From positions 1-64,000 of the forward strand of contig CAZIIM010000007.1 of NCBI GenBank assembly GCA_964539305.1: 64,000 nucleotides of DNA. Reading direction: 5' to 3'. How positions within the stretch are numbered: the first letter of the stretch is position 1; every line of letters starts with the position of its first letter. This DNA is from CAZNUM01 sp964539305 (GTDB lineage Bacteria > Fidelibacterota > Marinisomatia > Marinisomatales > TCS55). Shown in pieces: positions 1 through 8,536 of the stretch. The translations under genes were made by a program, and so were the position numbers. The notes beneath the pieces are model-generated. The model had not been told where the DNA came from. It saw nothing but the letters and a program-made list of their open reading frames with translations, and searched no databases.

Positions 1-1325
1 GGATTTGTCAGATCCATGAACCCTTCCGCTTCGCCGAAGGCGATATAAATGGCATAAGCCCCTAATACGGGGCCGTCCAGGTGGGTGGTGCTACTCCAAA
101 AGTAGGGATAATCCTTATTGCCGTTTCCATCCGTAATGGATGTCACTTTAAAGACGGGATCAATAGCGGGAGAATTAGAGGTGGCCGGGGAGCGGGTGTA
201 ATCTACGATTGAGTGAAGTTCCTTGGCGTTGGGGAGTCGCCAGTCGTCATAACTCATAACCGGAATAGGTCAGGCTTTCAGCAAACTTTAAAACTTCTTC
301 CAGTTCAGGGAACCATTTGAATGGGTCATTCCATTCAGGTCGTTTTTCACGCTGGGGTCGCCGCTGTCCACTTTCATCCACATCAATCCAGTAGCTTTAT
401 CTGTAATCGTACCGTCCCCATTATCCTGGAACTGGTTGACGCCATAATGGCTGTTCCCGCGGACATACCGGGCGTAGTAGGTGCTGCGGTTCGGATTACC
501 TGTTTTGGGATAACCCTTGATACGACCATCGGCGAAATTGACACCGAAAAATGCCTCCTGATTATTCATGACCGTGCTTACATAGGCAGTGCTGGTGATA
601 TATTGGGAATCGATATAACGCCCCGTGGGTGAATATTCGAAGTCAAAATAATCAGTATCAATGTAAGGAATGGCGTCCGGTGGGGCACTGGGACTGGAAG
701 GATCGGCCGATCCAGTGGTGCCGTTGTAGTTTATCAACGAATACAATTCCTTAATTGTGGGCACCCGCCAGTCGTTGTATCCCCCGGTGGTTGCGTCAGC
801 CGCATCGGCGGCAGCCTGATCCCAGGCCACTTGATGAAAGCCTTGCTCCCACATGAGTCCGGTTACAAGGTCTGTCACCGTTCCGTCTCCGTTATCCATA
901 TAATGGGGGAGCGCGCCGGTGTACTGGGCGTCCTGTCCGTAGTAGGGATCCCCCGGTTCCGGGCAGGGGGTCAATAGTCCGATGGAACCGTCATCATAGC
1001 AGTGATCCTGACCCGTGTCTACCACAATATAATCGGAGGCGGTGGATTCCAGGGAAGTCCCCCGGACACAGCGTACATAATTGTAAATATAGACCACATC
1101 TCCCTGGGGCCCGTGCCCACCGGCATAGTCATCAGGATTACCGCTTTTGGGATCACTGCGCTGAGCTCCGGCCCCGTGCACATCCATCAACTGGTCATTA
1201 TAAGCACTATTCTTATTGCTATTGGCCGGATTGCTGCAGGCGAAGAGGAAAATCAGTCCCAGAGCAGAACCCAGGGTCGTTCGTCGGATGACTTTCATTG
1301 CAGGCGCAGACATCAATTTTCCCAT
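1..1325 (-). pseudogene. DUF1566 (Lcl C-terminal-like) lipoprotein, frameshifted and cut by the window edge
   Basis: The 5' part (1325 down to 288) encodes an exported lipoprotein: a hydrophobic leader ending LIFLFAC, then two copies of the DUF1566 signature. The first has DNGDGTVTDLVTGLMWEQ and NDWRVPTIKELYSLINY; the second has DNGDGTITDKATGLMWMK. The reading frame stops right after NWKKF at 288-290. The family pattern resumes in the same frame below 248 (DDWRLPNAKELHSIVDYTRSP) and runs off the window start. Comparison with the family pattern suggests one base lost near 294-297 and a tandem 7-bp duplication (TCATAAC at 247-253 and 254-260). The net change is +6, so frame is regained but stops lie between. 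It is either a damaged gene or two assembly errors. The family is surface or exported; substrate unknown. Confidence 0.75.
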
Positions 1326-1451
1326 TCTTTAAATTGCTTTATTAGATGCAGAGCGGATTAAAAAGTTAAATTGGTTTAATGTGGGATGAAAAAAACAGTC
1401 TTAAGTTCAAGATCGAGTTCAACGGTCATAATTATTTTTTCGCCATAAGTT

Positions 1452-2552
1452 TTGCAGGTAAATCCAATAACAACCGGGGGCGCAGCTACGGAGTCAGCAA
1501 TAGCCTCGTCTGACAGGGATGAACGGTTTATGCGCCAAGCCCTGGAACTGGCCCTAAAGGGGGTCGGAAAGGTGTCTCCTAACCCCCTCGTGGGAGCCCT
1601 CATTGTAAAAAAGGATCGCATCATTGGGAGGGGTTACCATGCCAGGTTTGGTGGGAATCACGCAGAAGTGAATGCGATTGGTAAAAACGATGTGGCAGAT
1701 TCCACTTTGTACGTTACTCTGGAACCATGTAATCACCACGGTAAAACACCGCCCTGTACTGAAAAAATCATCGCGAGTGGTATCAAGCGCGTCGTGATTG
1801 GGGCCGTTGACCCCAACCCCCGGATGCAGGGGAAAAGCATTACCTTCCTCAGGAGCATGGGGTTTCAGGTGGATGCGGGAATTTTGAAGGAAGAAGCAGA
1901 AGAACTCATTCGATTTTACACCCGGTGGATAAACAGAAGGGTACCCTATCTCACCATAAAACTTGCTGTAACCAGAGATGGGTTCATAGCGGATTCGGAG
2001 GGGAATTCAAAATGGATATCCGGTTTTGAATCGCGGAGGGATGTCCACCGCCTTCGGTCGGAGTACGATGCTGTTATGGTGGGAACGAAAACAATTCTGA
2101 TTGATAATCCTCGATTGACGGTTCGTCATGTTTCGGGAAGGAACCCCAATCGGGTGATCCTTGACCGCCAGGGGATCCTTTCTCCCGATCTGAAGGTATT
2201 TTCCCCCAATACCCGTCGGATATTTTATTTTTCCTCCGTGCACCGAAAGGATCTGCCTGACCACGTGAGTCAGGTGACGTTGAACCATCATGAATTCAAT
2301 TTGTCCAGAATCATGAAAATCCTGGGTGAACGGGACCAGCAGTCCGTGCTGGTGGAAGGGGGTGCCACCGTTGCTATGTCCCTATTGAAATCGGATCTGT
2401 GCAGTGAAATTATTCTCTACCGGGGTGGCGCCACTTTCGGGGACGGGGTAAAATTCCCTGAAACCTCCCTCCCGGAATACGGTTTTAAAGTCATGAGCCA
2501 TTCCACGTGCAGCCAGGATGAAAAAATCACTTACCGGAAGCAAGATGTTTAA
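1452..2552 (+). CDS. ribD: Bifunctional riboflavin biosynthesis deaminase/reductase RibD
   Basis: RibD converts the GTP-derived pyrimidine 2,5-diamino-6-ribosylamino-4-pyrimidinone 5'-phosphate by deamination and side-chain reduction. The N-terminal deaminase carries the zinc motif HAEVNAI and, downstream, PCNHHGKTPPCTEKI. The C-terminal reductase domain begins near residue 165 (YLTIKLAVTRDGFIADSEG) and contains VLVEGG. Length (366 aa) is normal for the fused enzyme. The start is uncertain. The first possible codon after an in-frame stop at 1446-1448 is TTG 1452, and the first ATG is at 1530, inside the usual ERFMRQALELA segment; E. coli RibD starts slightly before the equivalent Met, which favours an upstream start. 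First gene of the rib operon; the stop overlaps ribE by 8 nt. Confidence 0.95.
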   Translation: MQVNPITTGGAATESAIASSDRDERFMRQALELALKGVGKVSPNPLVGALIVKKDRIIGRGYHARFGGNHAEVNAIGKNDVADSTLYVTLEPCNHHGKTPPCTEKIIASGIKRVVIGAVDPNPRMQGKSITFLRSMGFQVDAGILKEEAEELIRFYTRWINRRVPYLTIKLAVTRDGFIADSEGNSKWISGFESRRDVHRLRSEYDAVMVGTKTILIDNPRLTVRHVSGRNPNRVILDRQGILSPDLKVFSPNTRRIFYFSSVHRKDLPDHVSQVTLNHHEFNLSRIMKILGERDQQSVLVEGGATVAMSLLKSDLCSEIILYRGGATFGDGVKFPETSLPEYGFKVMSHSTCSQDEKITYRKQDV

Positions 2553-3153
2553 CGGCATTGTCGAAGAAACCGGCACTATTCAAACGATTGTCCAATCCGG
2601 TAATATGGTCACATTTCACATAGCTGCCTCTACGATTGCCGGCAAGGTAAAACCGAATGACAGCATTGCGGTTGACGGTGTCTGCCTGACGGTGACGGAT
2701 ATCGATGCTCAGAGGCTGAAGTTTGATCTGGTACCGGAAACATTAAAAAAAACCACCCTTGGTTTTAAATCAGAAGGTGATTTTGTTAATCTCCAGCGGT
2801 CGCTGGGCATTCAGGACCGCATTGACGGCCATTTTGTGCAGGGGCACGTGGACACGGTCGCCAAGATTGCCACGATCAAAGATTTTGGTGAAAACAGAGA
2901 AATGGTATTTGAAATTCCACCTGAATTCAACTCTTTAATCATTCCGCGAGGTTCCATTGCCATTGACGGGATCAGCCTCACGATTGCGGAATGTATTGGA
3001 AATCAGTTTAAAGTAGCCGTAATTCCTCATACCCTGAAACTCACGACTATGAAACATTACCGGGCGGGTGGTCAGGTGAATGTGGAATTTGACATGATTG
3101 GTAAATATATATTGAAAGCACTGGAATACTGGAAGGAGAATCCAGAGAAATGA
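2545..3153 (+). CDS. ribE: Riboflavin synthase alpha subunit
   Basis: Catalyses dismutation of two 6,7-dimethyl-8-ribityllumazines to riboflavin. The start at 2545 gives the near-invariant MFNGIVEETGTI N-terminus; a longer frame from 2518 adds nine residues foreign to the family. The product (202 aa) has the expected two tandem lumazine-binding barrels: the first holds SIAVDGVCLTV, and the second opens around GHFVQGHVD and holds IAIDGISLTI. The start lies inside the last codons of ribD and the stop overlaps the ribBA start (ATGA), so translation is probably coupled along the operon. Confidence 0.96.
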   Translation: MFNGIVEETGTIQTIVQSGNMVTFHIAASTIAGKVKPNDSIAVDGVCLTVTDIDAQRLKFDLVPETLKKTTLGFKSEGDFVNLQRSLGIQDRIDGHFVQGHVDTVAKIATIKDFGENREMVFEIPPEFNSLIIPRGSIAIDGISLTIAECIGNQFKVAVIPHTLKLTTMKHYRAGGQVNVEFDMIGKYILKALEYWKENPEK

Positions 3154-4382
3154 AAGATCATTTAAAGGCGGCAGCCATCCCTGAAATCTTGGATGATATC
3201 CGCAAGGGGAAAATCGTGATCGTGGTAGACGACGAGGGCCGGGAGAATGAAGGGGATTTCATCATTCCGGCGGATACGATTACGCCAGCCGCTGTCAATT
3301 TCATGACTAAGTATGGCCGCGGTTTAATGTGTGTCCCCATTACCAAGGAACGGGCCGATGAATTGGATCTGGAGGAAATGGTCCGCAAGAATACCGCTCT
3401 CCACCAAACCCGGTTTACCGTTTCAGTGGATGCCGTTAAGAATACCACTACAGGCATCTCCGCTTTCGACCGGTTTGAAACCATCCGTACCATCAGCGAT
3501 CCGGAAACCAAGCCGGAAGACCTGGCGCGACCGGGACATATCTTCCCGCTGGTGTCCGCTCCGGGGGGTGTGCTGGAAAGGGCAGGTCACACGGAAGCCA
3601 GTGTTGATCTGGCCCGACTGGCTGGCTACCGGCCGGTGGGCGTCCTGTGCGAAATAATCGATGATGACGGTCAAATGGCCCGGGGAAAGCGATTGGTGGA
3701 AATCGCCAAAGAACATGATTTAAAAATAATGACGATCGAGGACCTGATAGCCTACCGGCGGAAGACGGAAAAACTGGTTGAATGTACTGCAATGTCTGAA
3801 TTTCCGAGTCAGTACGGGAAATTTAAACTTTATTTGTACCGGAATACCATTACGGATGAAAATCATCTGGCACTGGTCAAGGGCAAAATTGACCGCTGTG
3901 CAGTGACCCTGGTCCGGGTTCATTCCGAGTGCCTCACCGGGGACGTCCTGGGATCCCTTCGCTGCGATTGCGGTGACCAGCTCCGGACCGCTCTCCAGAT
4001 GATCGGCAAAGCGAAAACAGGTGTTCTGCTCTATTTACGGCAGGAGGGTCGAGGTATCGGTATCAAGCATAAAATAAAAGCCTATGAGTATCAGGACCTG
4101 GGAATGGACACGGTTGAAGCCAATGAAAAACTGGGATTCAAGCCGGATCTGCGTGAATATGGTACCGGTGCTCAGATCCTCTATGACCTAGGTGTCCGGA
4201 AGATGGAATTATTAACCAATAATCCCCGGAAGATAGTTGGAATTTCGGGCTATCATCTGGAAGTGGTGGAACGGATACCACTCGAAATTCCTCCTCGTGA
4301 GGCCAACCGGAAATATCTGGAAACCAAGCGGGATAAACTGCATCACCTGATTCTACAGGATTCAGATTCCAAACATGATTGA
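3150..4382 (+). CDS. ribBA: Bifunctional DHBP synthase / GTP cyclohydrolase II
   Basis: Supplies both precursors of riboflavin. The N-terminal half (about residues 10-205) is 3,4-dihydroxy-2-butanone-4-phosphate synthase with the acidic metal/substrate loop DDEGRENEGDF and the GHTEASVDLARLAG segment. The C-terminal half (about 210-400) is GTP cyclohydrolase II, with zinc cysteines in SECLTGD and SLRCDCGDQL and the catalytic LRQEGRGIGI motif. Both active sites look intact and the 410-aa length is typical for the fusion. It overlaps ribE by 4 nt and ribH by 8 nt. Confidence 0.96.
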   Translation: MKDHLKAAAIPEILDDIRKGKIVIVVDDEGRENEGDFIIPADTITPAAVNFMTKYGRGLMCVPITKERADELDLEEMVRKNTALHQTRFTVSVDAVKNTTTGISAFDRFETIRTISDPETKPEDLARPGHIFPLVSAPGGVLERAGHTEASVDLARLAGYRPVGVLCEIIDDDGQMARGKRLVEIAKEHDLKIMTIEDLIAYRRKTEKLVECTAMSEFPSQYGKFKLYLYRNTITDENHLALVKGKIDRCAVTLVRVHSECLTGDVLGSLRCDCGDQLRTALQMIGKAKTGVLLYLRQEGRGIGIKHKIKAYEYQDLGMDTVEANEKLGFKPDLREYGTGAQILYDLGVRKMELLTNNPRKIVGISGYHLEVVERIPLEIPPREANRKYLETKRDKLHHLILQDSDSKHD

Positions 4383-4827
4383 TTTTGGAAAAAAAAAGGT
4401 GGCTCTGGTTGTCAGCCAGTTTTATTCCGACTTAAGTACCTTAATGGTTGAAGGAGCGACGAGGAAATTTCTGGAACTGGGGGGGGAACTTGAGAATTTG
4501 AGCCAGTTTCATGTTCCGGGAACATTTGAAATTCCGCAAGCCGCCCAACAACTGGTGGACCGGGGTGAATTCCATGCCATCGTCTGTCTGGGGGTAGTAA
4601 TTCGCGGTGAGACGGCCCATTTTGATTATGTCTGTAAAAATGTGACACGGGGACTAGGTGAAATAGCCCAAAGGGCCCAGATTCCCGTCATTTTCGGGAT
4701 ATTGACGACGCTTGACCGGGCACAGGCAGAAGCACGTCTGGGGGGATCAAAAGGGCATAAAGGTGCGCAAGCGATGGAAGCAGCATTGGGAATGATGAAA
4801 ACCCTCAGTTTGATCCAAAATACCTAA
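4375..4827 (+). CDS. ribH: 6,7-dimethyl-8-ribityllumazine synthase
   Basis: Condenses the RibA/RibD-derived pyrimidine with DHBP, giving the substrate of RibE. The 150-aa protein carries VPGTFEIPQAAQ, GVVIRGETAHFDYVC (the His is in the proton-transfer segment) and the PVIFGILTT motif followed by a G-x-KG-x-KG phosphate-binding stretch, all standard for lumazine synthase. It starts 8 nt inside the end of ribBA and closes the operon. No clear hairpin terminator is visible just downstream. The 282-nt stretch 4828-5109 is A/T-rich, with no ORF, tRNA or riboswitch that I recognise. Confidence 0.96.
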   Translation: MIDFGKKKVALVVSQFYSDLSTLMVEGATRKFLELGGELENLSQFHVPGTFEIPQAAQQLVDRGEFHAIVCLGVVIRGETAHFDYVCKNVTRGLGEIAQRAQIPVIFGILTTLDRAQAEARLGGSKGHKGAQAMEAALGMMKTLSLIQNT

Positions 4828-5109
4828 ATAAAGCAACCTTTTTAATAACATGTGTGGCTGCTGGTCATCCGATGATCGTCCGGGCCGTTTTTCCCCTTAG
4901 ATTATAGCATTGGATGATAGGTTTATTATGGGGCGGTAGTTTTCCCCTGGAAAGGCTGGAATGGTATCTCGTGATTATGATCCAGCAATCATCAAGTTTT
5001 CGTTTGAATTATTCAATTGATTTCTTGTCATGTCTTAAAATATCAACTTAAATTCAAATGTTAAGAACTAACGAATACAGTATAAGACTCGTAATAAAAT
5101 GGGGGAATT

Positions 5110-5964
5110 ATGAATACCGCAAAAGTGGTCTTTCTCGCCGTTGCCATTGGATTAGCAATGACAATATCCTCATGCGAGAAAGATAAATCAAAAGACGACA
5201 TACAGGCTGCTTATGATGCTGCTGACGGTGTAAGAGGTGCAAGGCTGTATGATCATGCTCTCAATGAACTGGGAATCACCGGTTTAGCCGCTAATGACCA
5301 TTCCAATTATTACCGATGCAAGACCTGTCATGGATGGGATTTGTTAGGGAACGAGGGAGTTGCCATTGGTCAAATCGGTTCGACGACCAAACCGGAACCT
5401 GCCCCTGTCAATTTAATGGAGGTGCGGGCGAACGATGACATTGAGGAAATCTATGAGCATATCATGTCAACCGATGGACCCAGCTTCGAAACGTTTGACA
5501 GCAATCTGAGGAATGTAATGCCTGCCTGGGGAACCATTCTCAGTGAAGAGGACGCCTGGGACCTGGTGAAATTCATTAAGGAAACGGCTCATGACGTTTC
5601 TGAATTTTATGATATGGATATTTCGTCAGGAAAGGCTGTCTTCAGCAACATTGGGAAAGGTGGCAGTGCCACCGCGGGCCGAACCGTGTATAATGCAAAA
5701 TGCAGTAGTTGCCATGGTTCCGATGGGACCAAAATAAACATCTACTGTAAAGGGGAATACCTGGGTGATATGTTTCGGAATGATCCGCATGAAATCCAGC
5801 ATAAAGCCATTTGGGGTATGCCCTACGATGCTGAACACGTGGCAGCTGGTTGCGCGGATGCGGGCATGATGCCTGCCCAAGATATCACGGATCAGGACAT
5901 CCGGGATATGATGGTTATGGGACAGGATACCACCGCATTCCCTGGGGGCGAAGAAGAGGAATAA
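5110..5964 (+). CDS. Dihaem c-type cytochrome lipoprotein
   Basis: Exported electron-transfer protein, probably anchored by lipid. The N-terminus is a hydrophobic leader ending in a lipobox-like ISSC (Cys22). Two covalent haem-binding motifs are visible, CKTCH (about 70-74) and CSSCH (about 198-202), each in a cytochrome-c-like domain. Candidate distal methionines are in NVMPAW after the first haem and in GMP or GMMP segments after the second. A GGGGGAAT purine stretch sits just before ATG 5110. It stands alone between the rib operon and the convergent pab genes, so its electron partner cannot be read from context. No oxidase or dehydrogenase gene is adjacent. Confidence 0.85.
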   Translation: MNTAKVVFLAVAIGLAMTISSCEKDKSKDDIQAAYDAADGVRGARLYDHALNELGITGLAANDHSNYYRCKTCHGWDLLGNEGVAIGQIGSTTKPEPAPVNLMEVRANDDIEEIYEHIMSTDGPSFETFDSNLRNVMPAWGTILSEEDAWDLVKFIKETAHDVSEFYDMDISSGKAVFSNIGKGGSATAGRTVYNAKCSSCHGSDGTKINIYCKGEYLGDMFRNDPHEIQHKAIWGMPYDAEHVAAGCADAGMMPAQDITDQDIRDMMVMGQDTTAFPGGEEEE

Positions 5965-6002
5965 AACTACCTGTATTATACACTCTCCTTCATTCTAGTC
6001 TG

Positions 6003-6048
6003 TATCAAGAGTTGCCTCTCTGTTTCGGCAGGGAGGCAATTCTTGATA
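6003..6048. terminator. Long inverted repeat between convergent genes, probable transcript end
   Basis: Arms 6003-6018 and 6033-6048 pair over 16 positions with a single G-U (TATCAAGA-G-TTGCCTC against its complement) around a 14-nt loop. It lies between the cytochrome gene (+) and pabB (-). No strong T-run follows on either side, so it may be a 3'-end processing or stability hairpin rather than a classical intrinsic terminator. Confidence 0.55.
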
Positions 6049-6144
6049 TAAGCAAAAACTGCTTTTTATTGGTTTGTTGAAAGTATGTCTTTCCATCCAG
6101 ATAGATGTGTAATAATGCACAGGATTTGCGAAAACACAGGTGTA

Positions 6145-7110
6145 TTAACAGGGGATATAGACTTTCTGTATTAATTCTTCGTATTCCTTCCGCGGGTCGC
6201 TGTCGGCCGTAATACCACCGCCGCTGCGGAATTGCAGACCCTGTTCTGTCTTTTCAATAAAACGGATATTGACGGCACTGTCCAGGTTAATCCCGTCGAA
6301 AACACCGAAGATCCCCGTAAAATAACCACGATCCATTTTTTCTGCTTTTGCAATCAGGTCCACCGTCTTCTGTTTCGGGGCGCCGCTGATGGAACCGGCA
6401 GGGAGCAATTGAACCAGCAGCGTCCCGATCGTTTCCTGCCAACGGGAGGGTAGGGTCCCCCGAATCTCCGAGCTGACCTGGAGTAAATCGGTTTGATTCG
6501 TGTGAATTTCAGTGATAAACCGGAATTTGGTGACTTCAATCTGTTCTGCGACAATCGCAAGATCATTCCTTAACAGGTCTACAATGGTATTATGTTCCCA
6601 GGTCTCTTTACGGTCCGCCAGAACGAGGCGCCGGGCGTCGGGAAGATCTGCTGGAATCGTTCCCTTCATGGGATAGGTATAAATAAATCCGCCGTCAGTC
6701 CGGACAAAGCATTCCGGAGAAAAAAGGATGAACTGATCCTTGTAATACAGCTTGTAGGGCGCCCTGGCGGCGGCATACAGATCCCGCAGGTTTGCATCAC
6801 TTTTAATTCGCGTGGGGAATGTCAGGTTCAAAAGGTAGGTGTTTCCGCTCTGGAGGTTCTTTTTTACGCGTTCATAAGCCATCAGATAGCTTTCGTAGGA
6901 GGGGGGGTCGAGGTCCAGCGATGGCTTTAAAAGGGGAGGCGATGACGGTTCATGGGTTGAGTCGGGTAGCTGGTAAAAAATGTTTTCCGATTCCAGGGCT
7001 TCCAGGGGAAACAGGACCGGTTTTTTCAATTCAAAATCGAAGAGGAACAGGAATGGCTTACCCCGGGCTCCCCAGGCATTGGCGGTAGCTGTGAATTCTT
7101 CCAGAGTCAT
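6145..7110 (-). CDS. pabB: Aminodeoxychorismate synthase component I (PabB-like)
   Basis: Chorismate-utilising enzyme making 4-amino-4-deoxychorismate for folate. Visible motifs are TYPMKGTIP, KETWEHNTIVDLLRNDL and the hallmark GSISGAPKQKT, followed by YFTGIFGVFDG and the C-terminal SGGGITADSDPRKEYEE. At 321 aa it is shorter than E. coli PabB because the N-terminal region is reduced, as in many compact PabB proteins. It overlaps the upstream pabA by 4 nt (ATGA). Anthranilate synthase is the alternative, but the compact form, PMKGT and absence of trp genes nearby favour PabB. folB lies at the far end of this window, but not in the same operon. Confidence 0.85.
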   Translation of the reverse strand: MTLEEFTATANAWGARGKPFLFLFDFELKKPVLFPLEALESENIFYQLPDSTHEPSSPPLLKPSLDLDPPSYESYLMAYERVKKNLQSGNTYLLNLTFPTRIKSDANLRDLYAAARAPYKLYYKDQFILFSPECFVRTDGGFIYTYPMKGTIPADLPDARRLVLADRKETWEHNTIVDLLRNDLAIVAEQIEVTKFRFITEIHTNQTDLLQVSSEIRGTLPSRWQETIGTLLVQLLPAGSISGAPKQKTVDLIAKAEKMDRGYFTGIFGVFDGINLDSAVNIRFIEKTEQGLQFRSGGGITADSDPRKEYEELIQKVYIPC

Positions 7111-7685
7111 TTCAGGTGGACAAAATTTTTTAGGATTGCCAGACCGTGTTCCGTAATATGGGATTCGGGGTGGAACTGAAGGCCAAATACAGGTCTGTTC
7201 TTCAATTGGATCGCCATGATGATCCCTGCCTCCGATTGAGCAATGATTTCCAGATCGTTTGGAAAAGGATCCGGTGCCAATGCCCAGGAGTGGTACAACC
7301 CGACGTGAAACTGGGGTGGCAGCCCGTTAAAGAGGGGTGTAGGTTTGATCGTTTTGAGAAGGGCGGCCTGCCCGTGGACTACGGGATTCAGATTGAAAAG
7401 GCGACCTGAGAAGTACAGGCCGATGGCCTGGAGTCCGAGGCAAATGCCCAGGATTGGTTTCGTTTCGTGAAAAGCATCCAGCACATCAAAAAGAGGCGGA
7501 TAATCCTCCGGTAAACCGGGTCCCGGAGAAAGAATCAGTTTATCATAAGTACGAACTTTTAACAGGGTCAATTCTTTCGTTTCAATCACATCCAGACGAT
7601 AATAACCGATCTTTCTCAGTCCATCCACAATATTGTAGGTGAATGAATCGTTATTATCCAGCAATAAAATTTTAAACGGGTCCAT
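7107..7685 (-). CDS. pabA: Glutamine amidotransferase subunit, PabA/TrpG type
   Basis: Class I amidotransferase that supplies ammonia to PabB. The 192-aa protein starts with LLLDNNDSFTYN, has SPGPGLPEDYP, the nucleophile elbow GICLGLQAIG (Cys82) and the catalytic His172/Glu174 in LQFHPES. It is transcribed ahead of pabB with a 4-nt overlap, so the two subunits are co-translated. PabA and TrpG can be shared between folate and tryptophan synthesis, so dual use is possible. The 192 nt upstream (7686-7877) is shared with a divergent methyltransferase gene and must hold both promoters. Confidence 0.88.
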   Translation of the reverse strand: MDPFKILLLDNNDSFTYNIVDGLRKIGYYRLDVIETKELTLLKVRTYDKLILSPGPGLPEDYPPLFDVLDAFHETKPILGICLGLQAIGLYFSGRLFNLNPVVHGQAALLKTIKPTPLFNGLPPQFHVGLYHSWALAPDPFPNDLEIIAQSEAGIIMAIQLKNRPVFGLQFHPESHITEHGLAILKNFVHLK

Positions 7686-7877
7686 ATTGATCCGGTTTGG
7701 ATTGCTACTTGTGAGTGAAAAGGGATTAAAAACGGGAGAAATCTACAACCGGCACAGGAAATTGTAAGGCGGATTGACTGGTGCCGCGTGGGTGCTCTTC
7801 TGTTGCAGTCCTGAAACTAAACTGATGTGGATGTAAAGATTCCTTCATAAAATTGACCGTAACGAAAAGGGAAAACC

Positions 7878-8516
7878 ATGGGATGTTGTCAGTGTCAGGG
7901 CATCGAAAAGATGTTCAATAAAAAAACGGCCTTACGGGAATTAAAAAAATATAAAAAGAAAGGCCCCTCTAAAACGACTCGCCTGTTGCTGGAGGCGATT
8001 GAAACACAGGGAATTCAGGATCAGGAATTTTTGGATATTGGTGGTGGCGTGGGGGCCATTCAATTTCATTTACTGGACCGGGGGGCCCGGAAGGGAACCA
8101 GCATTGATGCCTCCTCTGCTTACTTGGAAGTGGCTCAGGAGGAGGCCCATCAACGGGGTGTGGACCATCGCATGGAATTTAAGCACGGTGATTTTACGAC
8201 TGTTGCCACGGATGCGGATGGAGCCGATATTGTAACCCTGGATCGGGTGATCTGTTGTTACGATGATATGACTGCCTTGGTGGGACTTTCCTCCAGGTTG
8301 GCGAAAAAAGTCTATGGTGTGGTGTATTTACGGGATGAATGGTGGACGAAACTGGCCCGCCCGATCCTGAACCTTTACCCTAAAATTATGGGCAGTCCTT
8401 TCCGTGTTTTCGTCCATCCGACAGAGGATGTGGAAACCATCATCCGGGGGAACGGGTTTAAACGGTATTTCTATAGCACAACTTTTATCTGGCAGGTGGC
8501 CGTATTCGCCCGGTGA
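7878..8516 (+). CDS. SAM-dependent methyltransferase (class I)
   Basis: The SAM-binding motif I is FLDIGGGVGAIQ (about residues 50-61), followed by the acidic SIDASSAYLEVA and the GDFTTV segment, as in class I methyltransferases. The N-terminus is unusual: CCQCQGIEKMF places three cysteines in the first six residues. The ATG at 7878 is preceded by AAAGGGAAAA, a good ribosome binding site, so this leader is probably real; another Met lies at 7911. The acceptor is not clear. The general shape resembles Mg-protoporphyrin-type small-molecule methyltransferases, but no pigment genes are nearby. The next gene, a membrane hydroxylase, starts 20 nt downstream and is likely co-transcribed. Confidence 0.78.
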   Translation: MGCCQCQGIEKMFNKKTALRELKKYKKKGPSKTTRLLLEAIETQGIQDQEFLDIGGGVGAIQFHLLDRGARKGTSIDASSAYLEVAQEEAHQRGVDHRMEFKHGDFTTVATDADGADIVTLDRVICCYDDMTALVGLSSRLAKKVYGVVYLRDEWWTKLARPILNLYPKIMGSPFRVFVHPTEDVETIIRGNGFKRYFYSTTFIWQVAVFAR

Positions 8517-8536
8517 ACACAAGACCCTGATCACGC

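Noticed and set aside
3158..3792. Open frames on the minus strand inside ribBA
   Set aside because: They are shadows of a strongly conserved gene, with no motif, SD or lengthened codon bias of their own.
4828..5109. Possible riboswitch or small gene after ribH
   Set aside because: No conserved core, no ORF with SD and no tRNA-like cloverleaf was seen.
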